A DNA stretch of 11,689 nucleotides from Hamiltosporidium magnivora (taxonomy: Eukaryota > Microsporidia > Dubosqiidae), in assembly GCA_004325065.1 (NCBI GenBank), contig PITI01000490.1:1-11689 (forward strand), written 5' to 3'. Under the pieces are notes generated by a model, which was given only the letters and a program-made list of their open reading frames with translations, had not been told where the DNA came from and ran no database searches. Positions 1 through 7,991 of this stretch are shown here, one piece after another (within the stretch, counting starts at the first letter, position 1; each line of letters starts with the position of its first letter). A program made the translations under genes and the position numbers.

Positions 1-192
1 GGCGCTAAGTCTTCTAACCCGAGTGAGCAAGGCTAGGTTTCCATGCTTTTACATGGCAATTACCTACATGTTCAGCTGCGGTCTGCAATCTGGTTACATA
101 AAAAACTACAAATAAATTTGTAGAAAAAGTTTCTCCATTTCTTAGACCTCTCCTCCTCATACAAACTCCCATGGAACAACCGAAGATGTAGT
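1..192. other. GC-richer left edge flanking a dispersed repeat
   Basis: This stretch is clearly richer in G+C than the DNA that follows it and has no convincing gene. The minus-strand frame across it is open, but its translation resembles no family and it runs through the repeat at 193-289. The last 40 bases or so (about 150-192) still resemble the DNA just upstream of the second repeat copy (about 9978-10018), sharing for example an ACCGA block, so the repeat unit may extend to the left of 193. It is probably the body of a decayed mobile element, but no transposase or reverse transcriptase motif can be read. Confidence 0.35.
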
Positions 193-289
193 GTGGTTGT
201 ATTCCCACCAAAAATCCAAACAATGATCTCACAACAGTTTCACACACTCATTGCCAAGCAGAAAGTTTTTTATGTGGTTATCCTCCCTT
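193..289 (+). repeat. dispersed 97-bp repeat, copy A
   Basis: This is one of three copies in the window, all in the same orientation; the others are at 10019-10115 and 11251-11347. The three align without gaps over about 97 bases. Conserved blocks are GTGGTT near the start, TTCCCACC (TATCCCG in copy C), TTGCCAA(G/C)CAG in the middle and TATGTGGTTAT near the end. Copies A and C also agree when translated in one frame (I-S-x-Q-F, then L-I-A-x-Q-x-V-F-x-V-V-I-L), so the repeat may derive from a coding part of an element. No terminal inverted repeats or target-site duplications could be recognised. An open frame running through it into AT-rich DNA up to 462 is not credible as a gene. Confidence 0.7.
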
Positions 290-819
290 CACATTCATAT
301 TCAGATAACAAAAATATATTTTTTTATATAAATATATATTTATCACATAATTTGATAATTTATACGGTGTTTTTTGTTCCTTTGTATTTATATACACAAA
401 GAATTTATTTAAAATACTTTTTAATAGAAATAATAGTTATGATATTAACTTTTTTGTTGTAAAAATACCAAGACATTCTTTATATTGTATTTTATAATAT
501 CTACTCTAAATAAGTCTATTTATAATTTTAAAATCAAATTAGAGAAATTAATTTAATTAATATTTTGTTATTTTTTACTTTGATTATTATACGAGGTATA
601 TCATCTTAATGCAAAAAATTGAATAAAATAGACAACTTATTCGATTATACTGTATTTAGAATAAACATAAACTAAAAATGTTTATTCGTATAATATAGAA
701 ACTGTTTTTATCTTTAATAGATTTTTTTGATCAAAATTAGAATTTTATGTTACATTACACTTTGTTTGAGTTAAAATATAATAATAAGGTTTGCATAATA
801 TTATCAAAGGATATTTTTT
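290..819. other. AT-rich intergenic DNA, possible trace of a membrane-protein gene
   Basis: No gene can be supported here. The plus-strand frame that leaves the repeat stays open to 462 and then shows further hydrophobic stretches with several stops up to about 690. They include segments rich in I, L, F and Y that could be the ghost of a multi-pass membrane protein. Base composition is so A+T-biased that hydrophobic translations arise easily by chance, so this is only a weak suspicion. No RNA gene or clear regulatory site is seen. Confidence 0.2.
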
Positions 820-1438
820 ATGGCAAATAAAGTAATAGACGGGAAAGTTTAATTACGTAATAAAATGACAATTGTGCATTCTTTATTTTGGTCTTGATTC
901 ATTTATTCTTGTTTTTGAACATTTTCTAGAGAAATTCACTGTAAATATTTTATATTGTTTGGGAATTTCAATTTCTTTGTATCTTTGCCAACTTAAAAAT
1001 GTATATCAAAAAAAAGTATTTCATAACTATTTTTTTAATGAATAATCGTTATTAATGGTTAAGTAAGTTTTAAAATGTTTGTTTTTCTTGCTAAAGTTAA
1101 CCAACATAAATTCAGAATTTAAATTGATTGTTAATTGAAATACCAGTTTTTCAGATTATGTTATTTAGATTTCTTTTTGGATACTATTATAATATGTCAA
1201 GACTATATTTTCACTACCAAATGTATTGCCTTAAATAAATTTAAAATACAATAGTATTTTACTTTTTATATCTAAACAGATGGTATAAACTTTTAATTTT
1301 ATAATGATTTCGTTGTTACTATTAATTAATCAGATATTAGAACACGATAAATATTGTGATTATTTCAAAGAAAATCTAAGCATTTACTTCAATAAGTATA
1401 AATATATTTCTTTTACTTTGAAAGATGGAATATTCTAA
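820..1438 (+). pseudogene. unrecognised decayed reading frame
   Basis: I do not recognise this sequence. It begins with an ATG at 820 whose frame reads like protein (start MANKVIDGKV) but meets stops within a few codons. The frame resumes protein-like sequence up to the TAA at 994-996, then another frame carries on with repeated stops. It ends in a clean 44-codon stretch from the ATG at 1304 to the TAA at 1436. That last piece starts MISLLLLINQ, which resembles a signal peptide, followed by a polar, tyrosine- and lysine-rich tail. It could be a separate small secreted protein, the end of this relic, or the N-terminal part of the cyclin-like remnant that starts nine bases later. Whether it is one gene or two is unclear. 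Confidence 0.3.
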
Positions 1439-1446
1439 CATAAAAT

Positions 1447-1788
1447 ATGGCTAACATTATAGATTTTAGAAAATATCGACATCAAATGTTAAAAGCTTAT
1501 AATTTAATGTAATTGTTGAGGCCAAAATATTTTACAGCAGATAAATAATTCATTTCTAGTTTACTGGTAGACGTGTCATTTTATCTTGGAAATTTAATTA
1601 AAATATTTATTACTGTATTTAGACATAAAATCTAATATTTATTTGTAAGTTAGAAGAAAATTTGTATTACAAAGTACTTATATTTCTAAATATAAAAGGA
1701 AATCGATGATTTCATTAGTTTATTCTGCTTTGAAAGCTATATCATGTATTATTATAAATATTTATTATTGAAAAAAATAAGTCACTAA
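1447..1788 (+). pseudogene. mitotic cyclin-like (cyclin B type) pseudogene remnant
   Basis: One frame starting with ATG at 1447 reads like the first cyclin box fold, interrupted by stops including TAA at 1633 and 1693. Landmarks in order are a Y-x(6)-Y helix followed by L-R-P-K-Y-F, then S-L-L-V-D-V-S-F, F-I-T-V, C-I-T-K-Y-L, K-E-I-D-D-F-I and L-L-L-K-K-I before the TAA at 1786. These match the order and rough spacing of cyclin B patterns: P-x-Y-M, the I-L-x-D-W-L-V-D-V-H-F helix, L-T-V, the S-K-Y-E-E region, E-I-x-D-F and L-x-L-K-K-L. The W of the D-W-L-V motif is absent. In the family, cyclins bind and activate a cyclin-dependent kinase; this copy cannot be translated as a whole. Traces of the second fold downstream are doubtful. 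The call rests on manual alignment only. Confidence 0.4.
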
Positions 1789-1828
1789 GTATAAAGAATA
1801 TAATCAAAGATAAATATTCTTTATACTT
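1787..1828. repeat. perfect 15-bp inverted repeat (hairpin)
   Basis: The arms at 1787-1801 and 1814-1828 are exact reverse complements (AAGTATAAAGAATAT and its complement) around a 12-base loop. It lies just after the cyclin-like remnant. It could be a hairpin RNA, a footprint of a small mobile element, or chance in AT-rich DNA; a perfect 15-bp stem containing G and C is less likely by chance than pure A/T palindromes. Confidence 0.6.
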
Positions 1829-2384
1829 CTAATAAAGATTTGCATATTATCCTTGGTATTATTTAAATTGTTAATCACAAAAACTAAGTTTAATATGTTC
1901 AATTTAAGAATCAAACATGATTAATATAGGAAGAAAATACTAAACTTATCCTAGTTAATTAAACACTTAATTACTTTTGCCTAATGTTTAATTACAATAA
2001 ATAAATAGTTATTAACTGTTGACATTTAACTAATTACCTACAATATTTTTGCATGTTTAAACAGTTAAATATTTTGAAAATAGGGTTTATCTTATTCTTG
2101 ATACCAATAAGTACATAATATTCTACTTTTTAGTTTTTTTTTAAGTATTTAAAATATCTATATTACCGATTTCTTTTATTAAAAAAATTTTAATAAAATC
2201 GTACTATATTATATTTTCGAAAAGTTAGAAAATATAAAAATATTTTTATAACCGAATAAATGAATTAGGCAGTTAAATGTATTTAGTTTACGATATTTTA
2301 TTTATTTTAGGAAAGTATAGTATGTTTTAAAAGAAAATAAATAATCATAGAAAATATTATTACTTACATCTTTAATTTAAACAG
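1829..2384. other. AT-rich DNA without recognisable genes
   Basis: Only short open stretches are found. The plus-strand frame continuing from the cyclin-like remnant gives scattered hydrophobic pieces up to about 2110, which could be its decayed C-terminal half but cannot be assigned. A short A/T-only inverted repeat with 11-bp arms lies at 2174-2184 and 2188-2198. It is not worth a functional claim. Confidence 0.3.
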
Positions 2385-3641
2385 TCATACAACATCTAGC
2401 TTTTCTTTGAATTGAAGTATTCTTTCAAAAAAAGTGACTGATTTGTCTTCGAATTAAGAAACCCAAATCGTTAATTTATCCAGATAAAAACCATCTTTGG
2501 TTGTTAACACACGTAAACTATTATAGAATAATTCTCCTTTTCCTTCTTTATTCAATGATGAATCGACAAATGTTAGAGCCATATTTCTTTTTATATGAAC
2601 AAAGAGCACCCATAGGCTTATTATAACATCTATAAATAGAAAATAAAAAGTACCTATAACAACCGTTGGTAATGTTCCATTTTCTAATTTAATCTGCAAC
2701 ATATCAGATGAATAAAAATATTTGAATTCTGTCATAAGAGATATCAGCATTATAAATTTACCAGTGGTATGTTTTTCATACCCGTAATTTTCATATAACC
2801 TATAATTTGGCTCAATTAAATTGAAAGTACTAAATTTTGTTTTAAAGCCTCCAAATATTTTTCATTTATTATAACTACCTTTTTAATATATAAATCTATG
2901 AAAAAGCGAACATATTTTCGTTAAAATTTTCATTTGGGGAAGAATAAATTTCATCGGCTTTGAAGTTTAAACTTTTAAGTTACTTAATAATTTTTTTTTC
3001 CAATTCTATATCATCAAGTTTTTTTGTTGTTTTAGTAATACTTATTTTAATTAGTGCTCTGACGAGCATTCTGAAAAAATAAAATATTGCAAATATAATT
3101 AAAAATATAGCAAATTTAAACATACTTATACTTTCCAATATTTCTATTAAGTATATTACAATAAAACTAAGTATAGATAATCCAAGGGCTCTAATGGCAT
3201 AATCAGTAAGGGTTTTCAATCTACTTTTTGCAGGCGAAACAAACGAGGAATATTTTTTTTTCAATATTTCATGTGTAATTGTCTCTAATATAATATTTTT
3301 CAAATAATCAAATGTATATAAAATAAATACATAAAATATCTGTTTGAAGTAAAAATTATCTTCGAATTTTATATATTTTTCTATAGATTCTTACACTTCT
3401 ATAGGTAAAAGGAAAAATATAAACGCTATTATTAACAGATATCGAACAAATCATGGATAGAAAATCCAATTAATCTTTCTAGATTATACTTTTGAAGTTG
3501 TAAAAAACTTTCATTATCTAATTCTTCCGTATTTATATCTTTATTTTTAACAGATGCAACCATAATATATTTTTGTATCAAATATAGTAGTCTTACTATT
3601 AAGCTACTGATAGCACTACCTATCCAGAAATATTTAATCAT
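2385..3641 (-). pseudogene. STE24: CAAX prenyl protease 1 (Ste24/ZMPSTE24-type) pseudogene
   Basis: In the family this is a polytopic ER-membrane zinc metalloprotease that processes prenylated CAAX proteins. Reading from 3641 downward, the pieces match Ste24 in order. First comes an N-terminal helix, then L-D-N-E-S-F with Y-N-L-E and F-S (3432-3641). A hydrophobic block ending L-L-P follows in another frame, then the central helices and the charged stretch L-D-D-I-E-L-E-K-K-I (to 2980). Next are K-S-L-N-F, N-E-N-M-F-A-F and K-K-V-V-I-I-N (about 2860-2980). The C-terminal part has L-P-T-V-V-I-G, G-K-G-E-L-F-Y and F-F-E-R-I, ending at TGA 2385-2387. About 419 codons are covered, close to a full-length enzyme. 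Stops lie at 3432, 3391, 2980, 2896, 2816 and 2454, with at least three frame changes. Where HExxH belongs (about 2764-2795) the sequence reads Y-E-N-Y-G-Y, so the zinc ligands are lost. The gene is dead. Confidence 0.68.
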
Positions 3642-3841
3642 TTTTATTTATGATATGTCGATATTTATACTTTTATCCCATAAATTGACCTAATTTAAAA
3701 CTAAATTGTTTTTAATTACTGGTTAATGATTAAAATAATTTATGTTTTTTGTGTATTAAATTATCTTCATTTACCTATAATTCATATTATTGTATTTATT
3801 TATAGCTACAATTTATATCTAATACTTTTATAATTTTCTCG

Positions 3842-3973
3842 ATTTGCACTTTCATATACTTTCGATTTATATTCAATTATCTTGATTTATATCGGTATAT
3901 ACCCACAATTTATATTTAATTATTTTCATTTATATTTTGTAATGTATTAAATTTATTTATACTTAACAAATCT
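3842..3973. repeat. degenerate tandem repeat with alternating 23/20-base units
   Basis: Units beginning with ATTT (usually ATTTATAT) start at 3842, 3865, 3885, 3908, 3928 and 3951, so the spacing alternates 23, 20, 23, 20, 23. This amounts to a higher-order period of about 43 bases. The two 20-base units (3865 and 3908) agree with each other at about 16 of 20 positions. The array looks like an old minisatellite between the Ste24 pseudogene and the next relic. Similar but looser ATTTAT repeats extend a little to the left. AT bias makes short matches cheap, so the regular spacing is the main evidence. Confidence 0.45.
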
Positions 3974-4325
3974 TTATCTGTAACGGTAACATTAGAAGTT
4001 TAGCAGAAACAATTTTTATAATTGAGACTTTTAAAAATGTAAATTATCTGATTAGTACAATATTTATTGATTTGGTTCGATCAATCTAGTTCTTTAGAAA
4101 GATTTATAATTTATTATAAATTTAAATTCCGAATGTTTATATTTACTAATATATTTGTGAGAAAAAAAACTTTAAAATTATTTTTATTTTGATTTTTTAG
4201 TTAAATATTAATTTATATATTTATTAGTTGTGAGGCTAGTCTCAGAAAACTGAATTTAACATTATATTGAATTTATTCCTCTTCTTAATTTAATTAGCTG
4301 AACTCTAATTTTTTAATCTTTTTAT
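3974..4325. other. AT-rich intergenic DNA, no gene seen
   Basis: I see no open frame of note, no tRNA-like fold and no strong repeat in this stretch. A short inverted sequence around 4068-4088 (ATTGATTTGGTTCGATCAAT-like) is too imperfect to call. Confidence 0.3.
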
Positions 4326-4625
4326 TTAGGTTTTTGTAACCTTTTCAAACTTTTTTTCTGTAAAAATTTTTTTGTTGTTCATATTGGCATTTTTATCAGC
4401 GGTCGAGTAATTTTCAAATAGAAATCCAAGAGTTGTTTTATTGACATTGTTTTCCTTTTCTGTTCTATATACTTTTGGTTTTTTTACAGGTTTGTGTGAT
4501 TGCCATTTTCGTTCTGTTGAGTGAAGCCTGGGATTTACTTCTATTACGTTTTCCCTTACCTAGGCATTTGTTCATCTGTGCATTTCTAAGTCTGTAAAAA
4601 CAGTTTTTTTATGTAGCAGAATGTA
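4326..4625 (-). pseudogene. unrecognised decayed gene (charged protein)
   Basis: The minus strand has an open stretch of 77 codons from 4559 down to the TAA at 4326-4328, with no usable start near its beginning. The same frame continues upstream to 4625 across a TAG (4560-4562) and a TGA (4572-4574) with protein-like sequence, for example K-K-T-V-F-T-D-L-E-M-H-R. The product would be basic and hydrophilic, with a K- and P-rich patch (H-K-P-V-K-K-P-K-V-Y-R) and a tail rich in N, K and T. No family is recognised. Given how frequent stop codons are in this base composition, 77 open codons is unlikely by chance, so it is probably the C-terminal part of a broken gene. An exon preceded by an intron is possible, but no good branch or acceptor site was seen. 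Confidence 0.35.
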
Positions 4626-4866
4626 TTAGAAGATTAACTACTTCCATTACTTCCTTTTATTTAGATTGAAAATGTTTGAATTTATTCAGGTATAAAATTC
4701 CATGATATTATTCAAATCATAGTCGTTTTAACGGCCTATTATTAAGAGTATAAATAAATTGCCACAAAAAGATCTTTAGAAATTGATTCGCCTTAAAATT
4801 TTTTATGTATTGATAAAATTATTACAAATCAATCCCGAACCGAGTTATCAAATCAATTCTATTTAA

Positions 4867-5333
4867 AAAAATAAAAAAAATCGATATCTTTCTTATGGTA
4901 TACTAAAATTATTGAATATTGTTATGAACAGTAGACCAAATATTGTTTTGACCAAATTAAATCATAGGAAAATATCATATTATACTTCCAATCACTACTA
5001 TGAATTATGTAAGATTTATGAAAATATCATAGAAGCCATATTTTTGATCGGAACGATTATTAATTTCTTTCATTTTATTAAATTTAACAATCCAAGTTGA
5101 GTAGTCGTCACCATGGCATTTTCCGATTATATAAGAATGTGAAAGTTTTAAAAGAGGAATATCAAATTCATAACTAGTTTATTTTAAAAGTAAATATTTC
5201 AGTAGAAATGCTTAATTATCAGAGTTAGCTAAAATATCGTATTTTGATAAAATTTTTACGCGAAGAATTTAATTATTTATAAAGAATCAAATCAACTAAA
5301 AATTTTGTGAAATTATATGTAAAAAATATTTGA
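4867..5333 (+). pseudogene. unrecognised decayed gene
   Basis: A 77-codon open stretch runs from 4867 to the TGA at 5098-5100. It contains a hydrophobic segment (I-I-E-A-I-F-L-I-G-T-I-I-N-F-F) near its end and polar, Y/N/K-rich sequence before it. A second frame takes over at about 5088 and stays protein-like to the TGA at 5331, with only three stops. It has charged helical-looking pieces such as L-K-E-E-Y-Q and F-L-R-E-E-F-N-Y-L. The hand-over between frames suggests one gene with a frameshift near 5090. No family is recognised. No intact start with a C-run or G-run signal is seen upstream. Confidence 0.3.
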
Positions 5334-5451
5334 TATTTTTTTATGAAAAATTATTTGACAAAATAAATTTCTTACTTATCTTCTCATTTGTTTTCTTGAT
5401 TCAATATTAGTATTTTTTTTATAAAATACAGTTTTCATCCTCTTTGAATAT
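5334..5451. other. AT-rich spacer
   Basis: Nothing is recognised here. Confidence 0.3.
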
Positions 5452-5703
5452 TTATTGCGTTCTAAAATATAATTGGATTGAATATAAACACATAAAAATT
5501 ATTCGCTTCTTAACGATCAGGCAAATTGCTGTGAAAATCATTATTAAGAATTTGGGTGGGTTGAAAAATATATTAGATTTTCGGGTTTCCGTTGATATTT
5601 GTATATGAATAAAGTTCATTAAATTTATATAACTTTTCTGCAAAGTTACTTTATTGTTTTTCACAGGACTAATTCGAAAACCACGGAAACATGCACGTAA
5701 ATT
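5452..5703 (-). pseudogene. open frame of uncertain status, one possible membrane segment
   Basis: The minus strand is open for about 83 codons from 5703 to the stop at 5452. It contains one hydrophobic stretch (F-L-I-M-I-F-T-A-I-C-L-I-V) flanked by basic residues. The opposite strand is also partly open across 5490-5595, so strand and reality are both unsure. No family is recognised and no conserved motif is visible. It could be a small real gene, a remnant, or a chance frame in locally less AT-rich DNA. Confidence 0.2.
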
Positions 5704-5794
5704 CTACATAAAAACATGGACACTCTGTTTTACTTATTTCGGTTAAAAGCTTAGCTTAAAGAGATAAAAAAATATACCCTTTTGAAATCCGGTA

Positions 5795-5999
5795 ATGGTA
5801 GTACCTGTTGATATGAAATTGGAACCTATAGATGGACTTAGTGTAAATGCCAATCTACTTATGACAAATTATCTATCGATTTCGGTAAGTAAAGAGAAAG
5901 TGTGATTGCTGCCGATTCTCGCGGAGCTCGAAGTGAGGTTGACTGCGATAACGGCGTGAAACAAAAATTAATGACCTCTAGATTATTCCTCACCTTTAC
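5795..5999 (+). pseudogene. possible proteasome beta-subunit fragment in a GC-rich island
   Basis: A 36-codon frame from ATG 5795 ends in a TGA at 5903. A second frame, entered through a GTGTG dinucleotide step at 5900-5904, continues to the TAG at about 5998. Joined across the step, the reading gives T-N-Y-L-S-I-S, then V-I-A-A-D-S-R and later G-V-K-Q-K-L. Without gaps this follows the start of a mature proteasome beta subunit (T-T-x-L, V-I-V-A-A-D-S-R, T-V-K-K). The second catalytic-region threonine is not conserved, and the remaining body of a beta subunit is missing. Bases 5905-5957 are about 55% G+C, unlike anything nearby, and are open in several frames, so chance resemblance is a real risk. 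It could instead be transferred or element-derived DNA. Confidence 0.25.
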
Positions 6000-6035
6000 A
6001 TAGGATCCCTACTTTTTAGATGAAAATCTTTAAAA

Positions 6036-7895
6036 ATGGGTGTCTTAAACGATAACAATGAAGTGTTATGGAATGGTTTTATTATCTTAAATTGAGAACA
6101 GCGTTATATCCTTGAAAATTATTAAAATATGCCCGATTTACCAAAAATGTATATAATGAATTAGAGTCACTTATAATGAACCATAAATAAAAATATGAAA
6201 AAATTCAATCAAAATATATTTAAATCTTTAATAATGTTTAAATATGAATTAAGTTATCGTGGAAAGTATAATAGTAAATTTAGATGTTTTCATCATGTCT
6301 TTGTATTTAACTTGGATTTATCGGTTTCAGAAAATAGGAAAATTCTAAGTTCTTTTTTTTGAGATCAATTAACTTATACAGGGATATATGTTCCGTTATT
6401 TTTACAAACAAGTTCAAAATTTCTGATTAATGAATATTTTAAGCGTGAAACTCAACATGTCAAAACAAAACGACTAATAGATCTCAAAAAGCCGAAAATG
6501 TAATTCCATAGTATATTGTATTCTCATCTGTTAAAAAAAGAAAGAATCCTTTAAAAATAGATCTTTCTTGAGCAGAATTTCATCTGCAGGGTTTTTTGAA
6601 GTATTCATGACATATATATTGTATAAAGTCTGTAAGTAATATGTTATATAATATGTTTTATGACGTTTGAAATGGTATATCGTGTTTTTGCGACTCCCAA
6701 ACATAAAATATGGATTGAGCATAAGATATCTTGTCTTTTTAGAACTTCAGCAAATTTTTTTTTTAAGGTTTTACTCGGCGCCATTAAGTTGATTTGGAAA
6801 TCAAAATAATAGCTAATCTAAATTTATATTTGAAAATGAAGAACCGATTTATATGTTTTAAATATGTAAAAATATAATTTTTCAAAACAATATATGTTGG
6901 TATTAAAAATATGTGGCAATGCAGAGGATTTTTACTTGAATTTTAGGCAAAAAGACTCAATAGACTGACCCATGAGCCAAATATAGAATATTATTTTTCT
7001 TTCGATGGTATGCAGCTAACATCATGATTATATGGGCGTGCAATATTATCTAAAAAATAATGTTTTTAAGATTTATTAGGTTAATTTAGTTTTAACCGAG
7101 AAATCAAAATTTCGAATAATAAATCTTTATATTTTAATCAATAGAATCTGCTTACATAGCCCAAAAATTCCTTATCAGTTTGGCTTTGACGAAAAATGGG
7201 GATATATTGTTTATATATGTGATATATCTCACTATGTATAATTCAAATCTTAGATATAAGGTAAAGATGAAGGAATTATAAATTTAGTAGAATTAAGATA
7301 TTGCAGAAATGTTTTTAAGCGCAGAAACCTCTATACAAATACTAAGCAAAAATTTATGCTTTTTAATTTCAAAACCATAATAAATTAAGGCTAAATACAA
7401 TGAAGTCAGTAATTTACTTTCTAATGACTAGTCTGACTCCGTGAAATTTATGTCACAAAATGTCTTCGAGGCAATCGGACCATTATTTTACAGTAAGTGA
7501 CTATTAGAATATATTTACGTGCTTTTTTATGTTGTAATTTAAATTAATTTTACCAATTTTTTTGCTTCGAGACAATAAATGCATCATTTAGAATAAATAA
7601 CTGATTTTAATAATTTAAACTCTTCATTCACGGTAGTAGTTCATAACATTACAATACAAATACTTTAACGTCTATAAACCACAAATTACCCATAATTTTC
7701 TAAATAGCAAACAATCTTAAATCAATTTCAATACCATGTCTTCTTGAGACACAAAATAATCACACAAAGAAAAAAACCAATATATTATAGGATGAAATTT
7801 TCCAAAATTTAAAAAATACTGAGAGACTACTTTCGGAATATAAATTTAAAAGCAAAATAAATCAAAATAAAATCGCCGAAATAAAACGATTTTGA
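6036..7895 (+). pseudogene. cullin-like pseudogene (ubiquitin-ligase scaffold)
   Basis: In the family, cullins are scaffolds of cullin-RING ubiquitin ligases. Most readable segments share one frame (6036, 6195, 6363, 6660, 7080, 7791) with stops between. Landmarks run in cullin order. V-L-W-N-G-F-I-I-L-N is near 6060; R-G-K with V-F-V-F-N-L-D-L at 6195-6359. Y-x(7)-F-L-x-x-S-x-x-F-x(3)-E is at 6363-6503. F-Y-L-N-F then A-K-R-L (6920-7024) matches the F-Y-x-x-x-L-A-K-R-L motif. I-P-Y-Q-F-G-F-D-E-K-W-x-Y is at 7080-7241 and F-M-L-F-N-F near 7360. F-K-S-K-I-x-x-x-K-I (7791-7895) matches the F-x-S-K-L-x-x-x-K-I stretch before the neddylation domain. The C-terminal neddylation winged helix is not found, and the N-terminus is unclear. 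The TGA at 6360-6362 splits a 103-codon continuous frame. It converges on SPC2. Confidence 0.55.
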
Positions 7896-7925
7896 TTATT
7901 TTTATAATCCTTTGAATGAATTAGT

Positions 7926-7931
7926 TTTATT
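7926..7931 (-). terminator. possible AATAAA polyadenylation signal of SPC2
   Basis: An AATAAA hexamer on the minus strand lies about 60 bases beyond the SPC2 stop. The position is reasonable, but the hexamer is expected often by chance in DNA this rich in A and T. Confidence 0.25.
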
Positions 7932-7991
7932 TGCTTAAAATATTTTTTTAAAGACATAATAGATTTTAGATCAAAGAATAAACATTTTTAA

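Noticed and set aside
14..247. 77-codon minus-strand open frame at the left edge
   Set aside because: It runs through the dispersed repeat in the less AT-rich edge, matches no family, and the corresponding frame is not kept in the other repeat copies.
193..462. 89-codon plus-strand open frame
   Set aside because: It begins inside repeat copy A and then runs into extremely AT-rich DNA with a low-complexity hydrophobic translation. It is better explained as a repeat plus chance.
5885..5890. GTAAGT, the typical microsporidian 5' splice site
   Set aside because: No convincing branch site and acceptor follow at a short distance, and the site lies within a frame that reads through it as protein-like sequence.
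6531..6722. 63-codon minus-strand frame
   Set aside because: It lies opposite the cullin-like relic. Its S-K-N-P resemblance to a cullin peptide is on the wrong strand and must be coincidence.
820..7895. Variant genetic code with reassigned stops as an explanation for the broken frames
   Set aside because: All three stop codons interrupt the frames, frame changes also occur, and SPC2 uses the standard code without internal stops.
7865..7900. Stem-like AAAATCG...CGATTTT sequence as a bacterial-type terminator
   Set aside because: The organism is judged eukaryotic, the stem is interrupted, and part of it encodes the conserved end of the cullin-like relic.
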